A stretch of DNA of 64,000 bases, taken from assembly GCA_019918135.1 (NCBI GenBank), contig WBZZ01004788.1, positions 213,501 to 277,500 on the forward strand, in the 5' to 3' direction. Shown here piece by piece: positions 42,060-55,629 of the stretch. A model generated the notes under the pieces. That model was given only the letters and a program-made list of their open reading frames with translations, was not told where the DNA came from and made no database searches. Numbering within the stretch: position 1 is the stretch's first letter; the number at the start of each line of letters is the position of its first letter. The DNA comes from Paulinella micropora. Taxonomy: Eukaryota > Cercozoa > Imbricatea > Euglyphida > Paulinellidae. Made by a program: the position numbers and the translations under genes.

Positions 42060-42327
42060 GGACACCGTGATAGCCCAGTGGTCAAGTTCTACCATCTGGG
42101 CCCTGTCGCCAGTTCGATTCCCGTCGGTGCCACCAGTATTTTCATTGAACATACCGGTCTATTTCTGGACCAGTATTTTCATTGAACATACCGGCCCGTC
42201 TGGAAGTGTTGGAACTGCCCTTGCGGGGGTGTCATTAGAGCTTATCGTCAATTCTTCGTACTCCCCTCACGGGTGAGACGATGGAGGCGCATGTGCAGAA
42301 ATGTATCAGCCATTGACAGAGAAGCAC

Positions 42328-42364
<37 letters not shown>

Positions 42365-42366
42365 TT
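42060..42366 (+). mobile_element. Family A SINE, copy A12
   Basis: Duplicated-core (tctatttctggacc) subfamily. Body to 42328, short TTA tail. Confidence 0.86.
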
Positions 42367-43509
<1,143 letters not shown>

Positions 43510-43790
43510 GGACACCGTGATAGCCCAGTGGTCAAGTTCTACCATCTGGGCCCTGTCGCCAGTTCGATTCCCGTCGGTGCCACCAGTATTTTCATTGAAC
43601 ATACCGGTCCGTCTGGAATTGTTGGAACTGCCCTTGCGGGGGTGTCATTAGAGCCTATCGTCAATTCTTCGTACTCCCCTCACGGGTGAGACGATGGAGG
43701 CGCATGTGCAGAAATGCATCAGCCATTGACAGAGTTATTATTATTATTATTTATTATATTATTATATTATTATTATTATATTATTATTTT
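43510..43790 (+). mobile_element. Family A SINE, copy A15
   Basis: Single-core subfamily, body to 43734. Followed by a degenerate tail with TTATTTATTATATT variants, marking the right edge of the retroposon pile. Confidence 0.84.
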
Positions 43791-45540
43791 TCAAGTTTAG
43801 TTTTGAACCGTCGGCTGAGTAGCAGTAGTAATTTTTAATTTTGCTTTATTAATTGTGATAATAAAATCGATTTATTCTATTTGAATTTATATTCAACTCC
43901 GGTCACAACCGATGACGTAAATTTAATATTAAGTTTTTACGCAAGCACTGTTATTAATATTAATAATAAATAAATTTTTTATTAACTTGAAATGAATCTA
44001 CTAGTGAATCTACTGTGAGTTATACTTGTCATCTATCTCTTTCAACTTGGCCTTCAATGCCATAATCCCAACCATTTCTTCAGGAAGGTAAAGAAAAAAT
44101 GATATCGCCAGGTTCTGAGTCATATTTTGATAGATCTTTTATTTTTACAATTATTATAGGCTTTGTTAAATTATAATAGGGAAAAATTATTATAGCCTTT
44201 ATAAATTATTTGCTACTTTGTCATTTTTCCGGGCTTTAAAAAAAAAGTTTTCAACAAAAATGACTGATTAGTCGACGTAGGCCTTAATTTCGTGTTCGTA
44301 GTGGGGGTGCTTAGCGCATCGAAAACCTCGCGTCCGCCGGCTCGGACCCTTCGAAATATAATGTTTTCACATGTTGTTTTCCGAAAGGTACCCCTTGCCG
44401 GGGAAATGCTGACGTTTTTGTTTTTGCTAAGTCACACTTATGTCTCATACTAAATAAACTGCATTTTCTCGTAGAACTCGTTGTTCTATGACTACTGCGT
44501 TAATTTGGCATGACCATATTTCATATTGTATATTTTATATGCATTTGCCTTCATAACTTTTATTATAATATTTAATGCCACATTTTATATGTCACAATGT
44601 GATGTCTATATCTATACTTCATATATATGGACATTGTATTTATCATATAAGCATTAGGGATAGATAAATCATTAAATTTCACCGTAACTCGTATTACCGG
44701 ATCAACATTTATTAAGTCGACTCGTTGACTTATTATCTTTTGATTATATGTTCATAATTTCCGATGCATGATTTTCTTCACAAGTATTCAGCCGGGATGG
44801 GCGGGACTTTTGCCTTTGAGTCAATTGAGAGGTTAGGTGAGAGTAGGAAAATAATCTTCTTCTCGTCGCAGAGGCCTAGCTATACCGTGGGACGCCAGCC
44901 TTGCTTGTAATCTAACCGATACAGGCATGCCGCGGTAAGCCGGGTAGCCACATCCGTTCTCAGAGAGAGAGTGAGGGTAAGTAGTCGTGACCAATCAGGG
45001 TCTGACTTTTCACCGCCAACGTGTGTGATAGGGCTTAGACATGTTTATTGTTATTATAATCATAAGGTCCTTGGTGCGGACATAATAATAAATTATTCCA
45101 TAGTTCAGCCGACAAGGCAGATTAATTTACGTTCTTTGAGGGGAGCGTCGGAGAAATACCGTTACTTGAGAATATCCGTTACCGGATTTGTCCTTTGTGG
45201 CAAATTCACGTAAATACATTCTCTGCCGGCCCTCCTTGCCATTTGCCTTTACATTACCATATTTCTTTACAAGTACGGAAAGGATGTGCAACTTACAGTA
45301 GCACAATCTACAGTTCTTCCTTTCTAGACATTCTCGCTTTATCTAGAATCGAGTTGGTCTTCTGTGGACCAACCATTTGTAGAACGGATAGCTAAGATAG
45401 AACGGATAGGAATCGTAGTTAGTGTGCTCAAGAAGCACTGTTTGTATCTCAGAATTAAAAGGTAACAACACTGCATAAGTGAACTGAAAACACTTGACAT
45501 TTAATAACGGAATAGTAATACTTGGACGCTTGTATTGACT
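43791..45540. other. AT-rich stretch, no gene supported
   Basis: Only short frames. A tgactgattagtcgac dyad at about 44261 resembles those at 18.2-18.7 kb. Confidence 0.5.
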
Positions 45541-45639
45541 AGTTATTGGGAATAGAGTGTGGTCAAGTGCTTCACGGCATTGCCCACCCTCTGCGCACAC
45601 CTCCTTTAATTCCGGCGAGAACCATTGCCCGTGGTCTAG

Positions 45640-46600
45640 TAAGCCTTCCGGTTCGGAAGGACTGCTACTCTGTCGATACCCGGCCACCTAATTTCCTAAG
45701 GCTCGACATCGCCTTCCGATATAATAGCTCGCTACTGCGCCTCAATTGTCCCAGTCCCGCTGCAGATCATGGGTATCCGGCCCCGGCTGATAATCATCCG
45801 CATCGCGCCAGTATAGACGCATCGTTCTTTTACTCTCCAATGGTTTAAGAGACTCACCCACCTCTCTTTTTCCTTTAAACATTGTTTTTAGTGAGACATC
45901 ATACTTCGTTCGTTAATCACTCATTCTGTACGCAACTCAACTCAACCGTTAGGTCTGGGGGGGGGGGGGGGAAGCTATCAGACTGAGCACCTTAACGACC
46001 GACCAAAACCTTTACCGTTGAAAAGTCAATCTTTTTGACTGGTTCATCAGATTCTCCTCTGCACGACGTTTCGACTTCACTAACTAGTTTTCGATTCCGT
46101 TCAGAAATGATTTCAAACGATTAAGTCAAAGATCTTTTTAGAAAAGTTTGACTATTGCCTTTTTCCTCCTTATATTACCTTTCCCCGATTTCCCGTGAAA
46201 CACGCACGTTAAGGTAAATTTGTGGACAAAGGAAGGATTCACTGAAAAAAACAATATCTAACTGTCTTTTCCGTTCCCAGTCATTTTCCTCGAAACCCAA
46301 AGCAATTTGGATTTCAAGTCCAACAACCCGACACTATCAGTTTGGTGACTGTTAACTTGAAGACTCGCGACACTATCCGTTTGGGAACTGGAGACCTCAC
46401 AATCTACGTTCTACCATTGATCGTACCTTGCACCCAAGCCTGCAAAGAGTTCGAAACTACGTAAATAAACGAAGGCAGTGACCTTTCTACTATTTACCGT
46501 CCTGGTATTTTCACCTGCTCTCATAGAGTCAGGACTCAATGCAGCCATAGTGTTCTTAATTAAAGAGTTTGTTGTATCTGCCTACTTGAAGAGTTGTAAT
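45640..46600 (-). repeat. LTR-like repeat I, copy 1
   Basis: Diverged about 1-kb repeat. Landmarks on this strand in order: ggccacctaa, cgctactgcgcctca, tatccggccccggctgat, a poly-G run, cagactgagcac, tgcacgacgtttcgac, aactagttttcgattccg, atgcagccatag. The same landmarks occur in reverse complement at 53938-54960. It is probably a solo LTR of the decayed Ty3/gypsy family. Confidence 0.55.
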
Positions 46601-47039
46601 ACAAACTCACCACACTTCTTTAACGTTTATTACGTGACAACCAATTCAATCCACTCCGCTAGTATATAACCTAATTCTCTGTTTTTCATATGTTTAAACC
46701 ACGTAAACATATGATATAAATAGTTGAAGTGTCAAAGATGGTGGAAAATGTGGGAGACTAGCGGAGCCAAAAACAACCAAGGCAAACACCAGCAGATTCC
46801 CGTGGTCCGGCCTAAAGATAATATATTCCGGTCTAAAAAGTGTAATGGTCGGTGACTTCAAGAGTCTAGTAATATTTTCGTTACCCTGTTGTAGTAAGAG
46901 GCACTGAGGGTTATTACTGATTATTCAAGTATTAATAACAGCCTCAGTCTTATGGTGTCAGGCTGGATTGACACCGGGTTATATTAAAGTAGCGGGGGCT
47001 CGACTCAGTGTCATATTTACCTATCTGCCTACTACCACT

Positions 47040-47645
47040 GTAAGATCAAGTTCTCCTCTGCACTACGTTTCGAATTCCGACTCAGGCTGAGCTAGGCTAA
47101 CTAGTTTTCGATTTCGTTCAACTCAGAAACTTGATTACTTCAAAATATTAATTTAAAAATCAGCTATGACTGAATTGCATTTTTTCCACATATCACTGCA
47201 TTTTTGTCCTTTTTACAGTGACAGTCATAGCGATAAATTTGTTGACAAGGTGACACTGTGAACAGGTGAAAATAATCACCGGATCATATTAATAACTGGG
47301 GAAACATTTTCCCAAAAGCAAATCCTAGACACTTGAACAGGCTACAAGTTCGACAGTCTTGAAGCCAGCCTTCAAGTAGTTTGCAGTAGTTTTTGCAACG
47401 TTCAACTTAGCAAACCGGCTCGCAATCTACGCCAGTCGTGTTCGCATTTTGCAACCCACGAAGTCTGCAACAAGTAGAAATCTACGTAAAGAAACGAAGT
47501 CACCGCTCTGCTATTTACTGGTATTTCACCTGCTCTGAGGAGTCACGACTTAATTAATGCAGCCATAGAGATCTTTATTAAGGGTTCGTTGTGTAATTAC
47601 CCCTTGGGGTTGAATCCAAACTCACACTACGAGCTATCAATGGGG
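47040..47645 (-). repeat. LTR-like repeat I, copy 2 (partial)
   Basis: Matches copy 1 and copy 3 from tgcactacgtttcga to ccccttggggttgaatcc, ending near aaactcaca, the presumed LTR edge. The poly-G side is missing. Confidence 0.55.
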
Positions 47646-48072
47646 ATATTATTAATACAGAATAAACCGGCGGAGAGCACCTCAGTTCAGTCTACATCTC
47701 AAGAGTATTTTTACCCGTAGGTAGTATTAATATTACTATTAATATAGAATCGAAGTCGTGAAGACAGGGTAGGACGGTACCTAACGTGGAAAGATTCCTC
47801 ACAATCTCAGACACTAGCCAGTAAAGTATTCAGTTGAGGCAACGAGATGTATTGAGCAAAAGGGCAGGGGATTGAAAACGCAGAACTTGAACACGAGTGA
47901 GCAGCTCACTCTACAGAGTCCACTGCTACTTCATAGTGTGGCAGTCCTGTTTGAGCCCTCAGCCTCTCACTTGAACCAACCTCCGAGATCCGAACAGGGG
48001 CCTGGAGGTTTGCTTAGCGTGTGGAGATGGTACTGTGGCTGCTGTGCTGTGCTCTACATGTGTGTTCCGTGC
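47646..48072. other. Region downstream of the eL43 gene
   Basis: No gene supported. Confidence 0.4.
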
Positions 48073-48376
48073 TTAGGACCCCTGCGCCTCTCTCAGACGG
48101 CGGATGGTAGAGCGGACAGTGAGCGCTGTGGCGGTCGTCAGTGTGTACGCGCCACCAGCCATCACCTTCTTGCACACCTGCGTGCATGCGTGAGCACATG
48201 TGTTCGTGTGTGAAAAAGTGTATTTGTATATTTGCGTGTGTGTGCCCACAAGAACACACCACGCACCATCACTTTCGCGCTGACTAGAGTCAGATGAATG
48301 TGTATGTATCCACGTTCATGTGTATGGATCGAAAGTGATACCTCCTCCAGCCCAACCCGCGGGATCTTCTCTCTTT

Positions 48377-48412
<36 letters not shown>

Positions 48413-48419
48413 ACACACA

Positions 48420-48458
<39 letters not shown>

Positions 48459-49541
48459 CCTCCCCCTTTTTTTTTTCTTTTACACTATGCTAGTGTTATT
48501 ACCCTGCACTTCCAGATGCCCACCGCCTCGCGCTTGACCGTGTCCTTGCCGCAGAAGCCGCACACGTAGCTTTTCTGCACACACAAACACACACACACAC
48601 ACAGACATGGCATGCATAATCTAATGCACACGAATAAAAAAAGAAAAACACAACTAAAACCAAGGAATACAATGAAATAAAAATAAAATAAATCTACATT
48701 AAAAAGTACCCATACATTCAACAACAATACAACGACACAATTCACCAACCAAACAAGCGAACAAACGCACGACACAGGGAAATATATTGACGGAGTGAGT
48801 GTACTTACATGCTGGCTGATTTCAACCTTCTTGATCACTTTCCTAATAAAAAGTAGAAGTGGATAAAAGGACGAAATCAAAGCATGAACAAAGACATCGC
48901 ATCAACCAAAATAACAAGAGAAACGATCACAACAAAAAACAAATCATCATCATCATCGTCATCGTCATCATCACCAACATTAACGACAACTATAGCAACA
49001 GCAGCAGCCGCAGCAACAATAACAAACCGCAGAGGAGGAAGAAGAGGAAAGGAAGCAAAGCGTCTTTTTTCTCTTTTCCTGTCTAGCGTCTTTTGCCTCT
49101 TGTCCTGTCTGTGTCGTCTACCTATCGTCTCACTTAGAATGACAAAGAGCCAGCGCAACCATATACAGGCTAGGTAAAGGACGGGTAAATGAATACATAA
49201 TTACATACATACATATATACCTACACCAACATGGCCCAGGCCTCAGGTTTTGGACACAAGTATCATTCGAGAAAGAAGATTTGAAATATTGCTCCTTGCA
49301 CTTGAAGAAAGGGGGATAGATATAGATATAGATAGATAGATAGATAGCTAGCTAGCTAGCTAGGTAGCTAGGTAGGTAGGTAGATAGATAGATAGGTAGA
49401 TAATAGATAGATATAGATAGATAGATAGATTAGATATCGCAAAAGGAATGTAGTCCTTGCAAAGGAACGCAGTTTCACATCAAACAGCACTTTGTGTACT
49501 GTGCATGTGTCCGGGATGGGAATCACAGGTAGACTGTGTTC

Positions 49542-49597
<56 letters not shown>

Positions 49598-49614
49598 GGA
49601 TATATAGATGGATG

Positions 49615-49658
<44 letters not shown>

Positions 49659-49799
49659 GATAGATAGATACAGATCGACAGATAGACAGACAGATAGATA
49701 GACAGATAGACAGATAGATAGATAGATAGATGGATGATGGATGGATGGACGGATGGATAGATGAATGGATGGATGGATAGATAGATGGATAGATAGATG

Positions 49800-49834
<35 letters not shown>

Positions 49835-49934
49835 CGATCGATAGATAGATAGATCGATCGATAGATAGATAGATAGATGGATAGGATGGATTGGATGGAT
49901 GGATGGATGGATGGATAGAGAGATAGAGAGATAG

Positions 49935-49980
<46 letters not shown>

Positions 49981-50005
49981 GATCGATAAGATCGATAAGA
50001 TCGAT

Positions 50006-50044
<39 letters not shown>

Positions 50045-50139
50045 TGCACCTCAGCGAAGCACCGTAACGAGTACCGTACTTGCGCACCACCCCGACCTAA
50101 CATGAATGACCATTTTACTGAATCTCTCTCTGTCTCTCT

Positions 50140-50187
<48 letters not shown>

Positions 50188-50352
50188 CACAAACACGCAC
50201 ACACACACACACAAACACGCACACACACACACACACTTATCGCCGACCCACCCACCCACCCACTCTCAATCCTCGCTGCCTCCCTGACTCTCGATTCGCA
50301 TGTTTGTGTTTGTGTGTATTTGTGCGTATGTGAATGTCTCTGAGTGTATGAC

Positions 50353-50389
<37 letters not shown>

Positions 50390-50532
50390 AAGAAAGAGAG
50401 AAATTGAGAGAGAGAGGGGGGGGGGGGAGGGGGAGGAGAGAAAGAGAGAAGAGAGTGAGGGGGAGGAGAGAGAGAGAGGGGGAGAGAGAGAGAGGGGGGG
50501 GGGGGGGGGTTGTTAATTTGTCAACCTCAGCG

Positions 50533-50577
<45 letters not shown>

Positions 50578-50869
50578 GCGCTCTCCCTCTCCTCTCTCTA
50601 TCTCTTTCTAGGTAGGTAGGTAGGTAGACAGAGAGAGAGAGAGAGATAGATAGATAGATAGATAGATAGATTGATAGACAGATAGACAGATAGATAGATA
50701 GATAGATAGATTAGATATAGATAAGATAGATAAGATTAGATAGATAGATAGATAGATAGATAAATAAATAGGTAGGTTTGTACATAGGTGGATAGGTAGG
50801 TATGTAGGTGGGGAGGGAGGTAGGTAGGCAGGCAGGCAAGGCAAGTAGGTCGGCAGGTAGATAGGTAAG

Positions 50870-50913
<44 letters not shown>

Positions 50914-50948
50914 GACAGAGAGACAGAGAGAGAGAGAGACAGACAGAC

Positions 50949-50979
<31 letters not shown>

Positions 50980-51011
50980 CAGGTAGATAGATAGGTAGGT
51001 AGATAGGTAGG

Positions 51012-51048
<37 letters not shown>

Positions 51049-51131
51049 GGATGGGTAGATAGATAGATAGATGGACAGATAGCTAGCTAGATAGATAGAT
51101 AGATAGGTAGATAGGTAGGTGGGTAGGTGGG

Positions 51132-51180
<49 letters not shown>

Positions 51181-51283
51181 GGATGGATGGATAGATGGAT
51201 GGATGGGTAGATAGATAGATAGATGGACAGATGCATAGATAGATGGACAGATAGATAGATAGAGAGATAGATAGGTAGGTGGG

Positions 51284-51369
<86 letters not shown>

Positions 51370-51499
51370 GATAGCAACACAAGTTCACTGACGCACACCA
51401 AACATTCACAATCAAACACACACACACACACACAGATAGATAGATAGATAGATAGCAACACAAGTTCACTGACGCACACAAACATTCACAATCAAACAC

Positions 51500-51534
<35 letters not shown>

Positions 51535-51539
51535 GACAC

Positions 51540-51574
<35 letters not shown>

Positions 51575-51866
51575 CGCACACAACCGATTGTACACAGATA
51601 AGTGGGGGAAACTGGGGAAACAGTTTGTTGCAGTGTGAAAAGTCAGTTACCTTCTTTGTCCTCTTGCCCTGCACAAACATTCAATGGCATGAGATCATAC
51701 CAAACATACTAAGGCAAGCAACCTCAGGCAGACAGAGCGAAGCCTCAAACGCTCATGATAAGAGAGGGAGTACTAGAGGGTAAAACGTAACATCAATAAT
51801 GAGGCAGACACTCTCATAGAAACTTCGTTTCAACACAAGATAAAGAGAAAGAACTAGACTGACCAT
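48073..51866 (-). CDS. RPL37A: Ribosomal protein eL43 (L37Ae), six exons
   Basis: Exons on the minus strand, in order: 51864-51866 (ATG alone, donor GTCAGT); 51651-51668 (GKRTKK); 50050-50096 ([15 protein letters not shown] + split Arg); 48809-48842 ([11 protein letters not shown]); 48503-48574 ([24 protein letters not shown]); 48073-48177 ([34 protein letters not shown], stop). All joins keep frame and the total is 92 residues, the usual length. The zinc site is C-x2-C...C-x2-C (CGFC; CRVC). It is a component of the 60S ribosomal subunit. An intron directly after the ATG is also known in animal RPL37A. Introns 2 and 3 are 1.55 and 1.2 kb and filled with GATA, CA, GA and poly-T arrays plus a D repeat. 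The exons look intact, so this is probably the working gene. The isolated ATG exon is the least certain part. Confidence 0.94.
48368..48470. repeat. (TC)n/(CA)n array in eL43 intron 5
   Basis: tc repeats with a cacaca patch, followed by poly-T. Confidence 0.9.
49315..50043. repeat. GATA-type arrays in eL43 intron 3
   Basis: gata with gcta, ggta, gatg and gatc variants, interrupted by the D repeat at 49437-49541. Confidence 0.93.
49437..49541 (-). mobile_element. Family D GATA-tailed repeat, copy 2
   Basis: Homologous to 34408-34520; both keep the minus-strand frame [17 protein letters not shown] repeats on both sides. Confidence 0.6.
50139..50240. repeat. (CA)n array in eL43 intron 2
   Basis: ca repeats with aaca and gcac interruptions. 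Confidence 0.93.
50351..50573. repeat. (GA)n, poly-G and poly-T tracts in eL43 intron 2
   Basis: ga repeats, two G runs (up to 13) and a T run of about 38. Likely unstable and error-prone. Confidence 0.9.
50605..51375. repeat. GATA/GGTA/GACA arrays in eL43 intron 2
   Basis: About 770 bp of tetranucleotide repeats. A 44-bp segment (agcaacacaagttcactgac...) near its right end is duplicated at 51373 and 51454, separated by CA and GATA repeats. Confidence 0.93.
51412..51582. repeat. (CA)n arrays and duplicated 44-bp segment
   Basis: Two ca arrays flanking a GATA patch; the unique segment between them appears twice. Confidence 0.88.
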
Positions 51867-52247
51867 CTTGCTGCCTCTTTGTGGTGCGAAGGAGAAAGAA
51901 CACCGAAGTTGCTGACAACGAGAAATACACATTTGCAGCATCAGGACAAACGAAAATCTCTGGATTTCTTCACAAGTCCACAGCCTTCAGTTCAAGGGCT
52001 AATATTTAATTACGCCTTTTCTTCACATAACTCAAAAAGAACGGTTAATTGATGGCATAAAGAGTTCTATAAAGAATTTGTGCAATGATTTTTGTTTATA
52101 TGTGAAAGCCATGAAAAAAGAAATTTGTGCATGTTTGCGTTGTTGGTAGTGCTTCCAGAATTTTTCTATATATATGAGAAGAAAAGTTATTGTGAGTCTA
52201 GAAAGCACACATTATTGCCACCCCTGCAAATATACATTCTGTTTTTT
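51867..52247. promoter_or_regulatory. Upstream region of eL43
   Basis: Presumed promoter and 5' UTR of eL43 by position (minus strand). Pyrimidine-rich sequence lies immediately upstream of the ATG exon. I cannot identify a specific element. Confidence 0.3.
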
Positions 52248-52321
52248 AGTACGTCTTCGGCTGAAGTGGCTGGAAATATTAGAATCACCAACCAAGCAAA
52301 GAAAGGGATAGATACTATGTA
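52248..52321 (+). CDS. Possible short terminal exon
   Basis: After a good acceptor (ctgttttttag) a frame reads TSSAEVAGNIRITNQAKKGI, DTM and TAG. Coding-like but tiny, with no partner exon found. Confidence 0.25.
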
Positions 52322-52666
52322 GGAGGATAGTACATTGTGGTAAAGCCCTGAAATACCATATTCTATCAGAGTGCTTACGTCAACATGGTGCCGATAATAT
52401 ATCCGTAGTAGACTCGCAGTGACCATTTTCTCTTGTGTGAGGTTTATTCATCGAACAAGATGAACGATATAGTAACCATTTTGTTTTTAGCTTTTGTGGT
52501 TTGTTCGTATCTGTATGGTGTGTTGTCTGTTCCTGGTAATGGAGAAGGGTGGTCCTAGTAATGGAGAAGCGTGAGAAACAGGAGTAGGGAAGGAGGACAT
52601 TCCTCTTCTCTCCTTGCTACATGGCTTTTTCTGTGGAATTTACGAATAATACTCTTTCTTTCTGTC

Positions 52667-52672
<6 letters not shown>

Positions 52673-52760
<88 letters not shown>

Positions 52761-52812
52761 GTGTCGTGTCTCTCTCTCTCTCACACACACACTCACTCGT
52801 TCTGTCACTCTC

Positions 52813-52886
<74 letters not shown>

Positions 52887-52905
52887 CTCTCTCTCTCTCT
52901 CACAC
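52673..52905. repeat. (TC)n microsatellite arrays
   Basis: Two tc arrays (about 75 and 90 bp) separated by gtgtcgtgtc and cacaca. Confidence 0.94.
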
Positions 52906-53449
52906 CCAAACATACACACGCACGCATTTACAGACTCACAGACACGCACACACTCACGCACTTCACTTATCTTTCTTCTCTGGTCTTCTTGTCCTCTCTC
53001 CTCTTCTCTCCTCTTGTGACCACGAGAAAAAATATGAACAAGTACGAAAGAGGCATGGCTGCTGGAATAAACTCCGAAAAGATAAGGGACAACACAACAA
53101 CAACAACAACGACAACAACACACTTGTTGACCTTGTCTATCCTCTCCACCCCTTCCTGTTGGGTGGCTCTTGTTATTTTTGTGGTCATCACTCTATCTCC
53201 CTCGCTTTTCTTGTCTGTGTCAGCCTCTGGCTGCCTCTGCGTTTCCCTGCCTGTTTTAAATTTGTCTTGTCTTGTCTGTGTCGTGTCCGCTCAGGTGACT
53301 TTCTCTTTCTTCTGCGCACGAGAGGCCGCGGGTAGCCACCCCCACCTATTTCATCTGACAGTGTACCTTATTATTCTCTGCCTCATGCCTATTCTAATCA
53401 GGTTACATAAAATACATCAATCCCATAACAACGTGACAGGGCGGCCATC

Positions 53450-53629
53450 ATGGTGATGACAACCGTGTTGCCCAAAGAGCGAGTGCCAGAGTGGCTGCAG
53501 TATTACATGGAAATGGACGGCAAGTTGACGGACATGGGCGTGCTGGCTATTGTCGTTCATGACCACTTGGAGATGTGCTTAGAAGACATGCAGCATGACC
53601 TGCCTCCTGTGCAAGGCTTCTACAACTGA
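53450..53629 (+). CDS. Small unknown ORF, 59 residues
   Basis: ATG at 53450: MVMTTVLPKERVPEWLQYYM, then EMDGKLTDMGVLAIVVHDHL, EMCLEDMQHDLPPVQGFYN and TGA. Composition is strongly coding-like. A possible acceptor (gtgacag) lies 12 bases upstream, so it may be the last exon of a spliced gene. No family recognised. It ends 0.3 kb left of the Ty3/gypsy-like element. Confidence 0.5.
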   Translation: MVMTTVLPKERVPEWLQYYMEMDGKLTDMGVLAIVVHDHLEMCLEDMQHDLPPVQGFYN

Positions 53630-53937
53630 GCTACCTCATCGTATGCCACGGCATCCTCGCTAGTCGCATGTGCCGTGTGCATTTTTCTTCTTGTGTCGAG
53701 ACAAAATCAAACCTTCAAATAGGATGATTTTTGCAACGTGGTACGGCTGATGAATTCACGATGACATGGGGTCGCGCAAGTGTAGCGTTCGATACCTTGA
53801 TTTCCTTCGCAGGCAACACAGTCTGTAAAAATGTAAAGATAAATTTAAAAAGCGGGCATATCAATTCGTACATCTTGATGAGCGACTTGCTCTCTACCGG
53901 TACAATGTACGCTTTAATAACAATCTTTTGTAGGCTG

Positions 53938-54960
53938 TGAGTTTGGATACAACCCCAAGGGATAAATACACAACGAACTCTTATTAAAAGTCTCTATGGC
54001 TGCATTAAGTCCTGACTCTAGAGAGGAGGATTACCAGTGAATAGCTGAGAGGTCACTTCGTTTATTTACTTGGATTTCTACTTGTTTGCAGACTTGGATT
54101 GCAAAGTACGAACACGATGAACGTAGATTGTGAGTTGGCTAAGCTTGAGCTTTGCAAAAACTACTGTAAAGTAGTTGAAGGATTCATGATGGCTTCAAGT
54201 CCAACTTGTAGTTCAAGTGTAGAGGAATTGCTTCTTGGGAAAAAGGTTCACTGTGTTGTGACTCTGGAGTTATTTTTCACCTGACCGCGTCCTTCTCAAC
54301 AAATTTACCGCTATGACAATGTCACTGTAAAAATGACAAAAAGGTAGTGATACTGGTAAAAATGCAATAATCAATCTTTTGTAAACTTGAAGAACGTGAC
54401 CGCAGGCTTTGACTTGATCGTTTGAAGTAATTTCTGAACGAAATAGAAAACTAGTTAATGAAGTCGAAACGTCGTGCAGAGGAGAATCTAACGCGGAGCA
54501 GGTCAAAAACAGTAAAATGTTAACGGTAGTGATTTTGGCATGTAGTTAAAGTGCTCAGTCTGATAGCTCCGACCACCACCCAGGCCCCCCCAGACCTATT
54601 AATAACGGTTGAGTAGAGTTGCGTACAGAATGAGTGACTAACGATGGGTCAGTGACTTGTCTCAATAAAAGGAAAAGGAGAAAAGAGAAACTTCTGATAC
54701 TGGTCTCTTTAAACCTCAGAGGAAGATGAAAAGAAGTGTGTCGATGTGTAGCGCATTGTGGACGGAGGCGTATCAGCCGGGGCCGGATATCGGGATGCGG
54801 ACGCGGCGGGACCGTGACTGAGACAATTCAAGTGAGGCGCAGTAGCGACTCGGATGCGTTGATATCGGGGGGCACGGTGACGTCGAGCAGTAGCCTCCGA
54901 AGCTAGGTGGCCATGTATCGCACAGCCGAGATGAACCAAGTTTAATGTCACTAATTATGC
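53938..54960 (+). repeat. LTR-like repeat I, copy 3 (5' LTR)
   Basis: Begins tgtgagtttggatacaaccc and contains, in reverse complement, the landmarks of copy 1. Its right edge is unclear. Confidence 0.6.
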
Positions 54961-55201
54961 CGATATAGTCACCACTGCAGGCTGAGGTGTTCAGGTTCGA
55001 TGAGAATGATCGTTGACCTGCAGGCACAGGAGGAGATAAAGGACTTACAGGGATACTCTGGTCGTGGCGTAGCTTGACTAGGGACGATGGCGGGTCAAGT
55101 GGGAAAAGCGCTGGGCGATGGCGGGTGAAGGCGGTACGATGAGTAAAACCAACTTGAGAGTGATGGAGGGGCTATCTATTCCTTCGATGTTGCCTGCTTA
55201 C

Positions 55202-55525
55202 CTTTCTGGAAGATGTGCAGTGGGAAGGTTTCGCCGGTGATGAGAGGTCCTCGAAGACGCTTAAGAACATTGGCGGGGAGTGGGCCTTTGTCTTTGTTGT
55301 TCTTGAAGGCGCGCCACTCGATGTGGCGATGAACGACTTGATCGTTGGTGGTGTCGAAGAGGAGGTGCTTCCAGGTAGCTAAGGGTTTGCCCCAGCGCTG
55401 GATGGTAGACTTGTCCTCCGTGTCTTCGTAGATGGGACGAAAGAGAGGGCTGGTGGCCGAGATCGTACCGAGTTGGTGAACTACGATGTTGTTTACCTCG
55501 TTCTCTGGATCAGTCATCGTCATCG
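55202..55525 (-). CDS. Minus-strand ORF between LTR and gag, unknown
   Basis: From MTMTDPENEVNNIVVHQLGT through RPIYEDTEDKSTIQRWGKPL and NDQVVHRHIEWRAFKNNKDK to FPLHIFQK, then a GTAAGC donor at 55201. Composition is coding and the plus strand here is not. It could be an antisense gene of the element or an exon of a host gene into which, or beside which, the element inserted. Confidence 0.4.
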
Positions 55526-55629
55526 GCGACCCGATCCCCTTGTTCTCAAGTCCCTGAGGACCAACGTCACTACCACCATCCCGACGCACCCGGCCGAGCA
55601 ACCAGCCGACCACTCAACGGGTCCGCGGA

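Noticed and set aside
49368..51595. [12 protein letters not shown] frames in GATA arrays
   Set aside because: Same reason: simple repeat without stops. Only the embedded eL43 exons are real.
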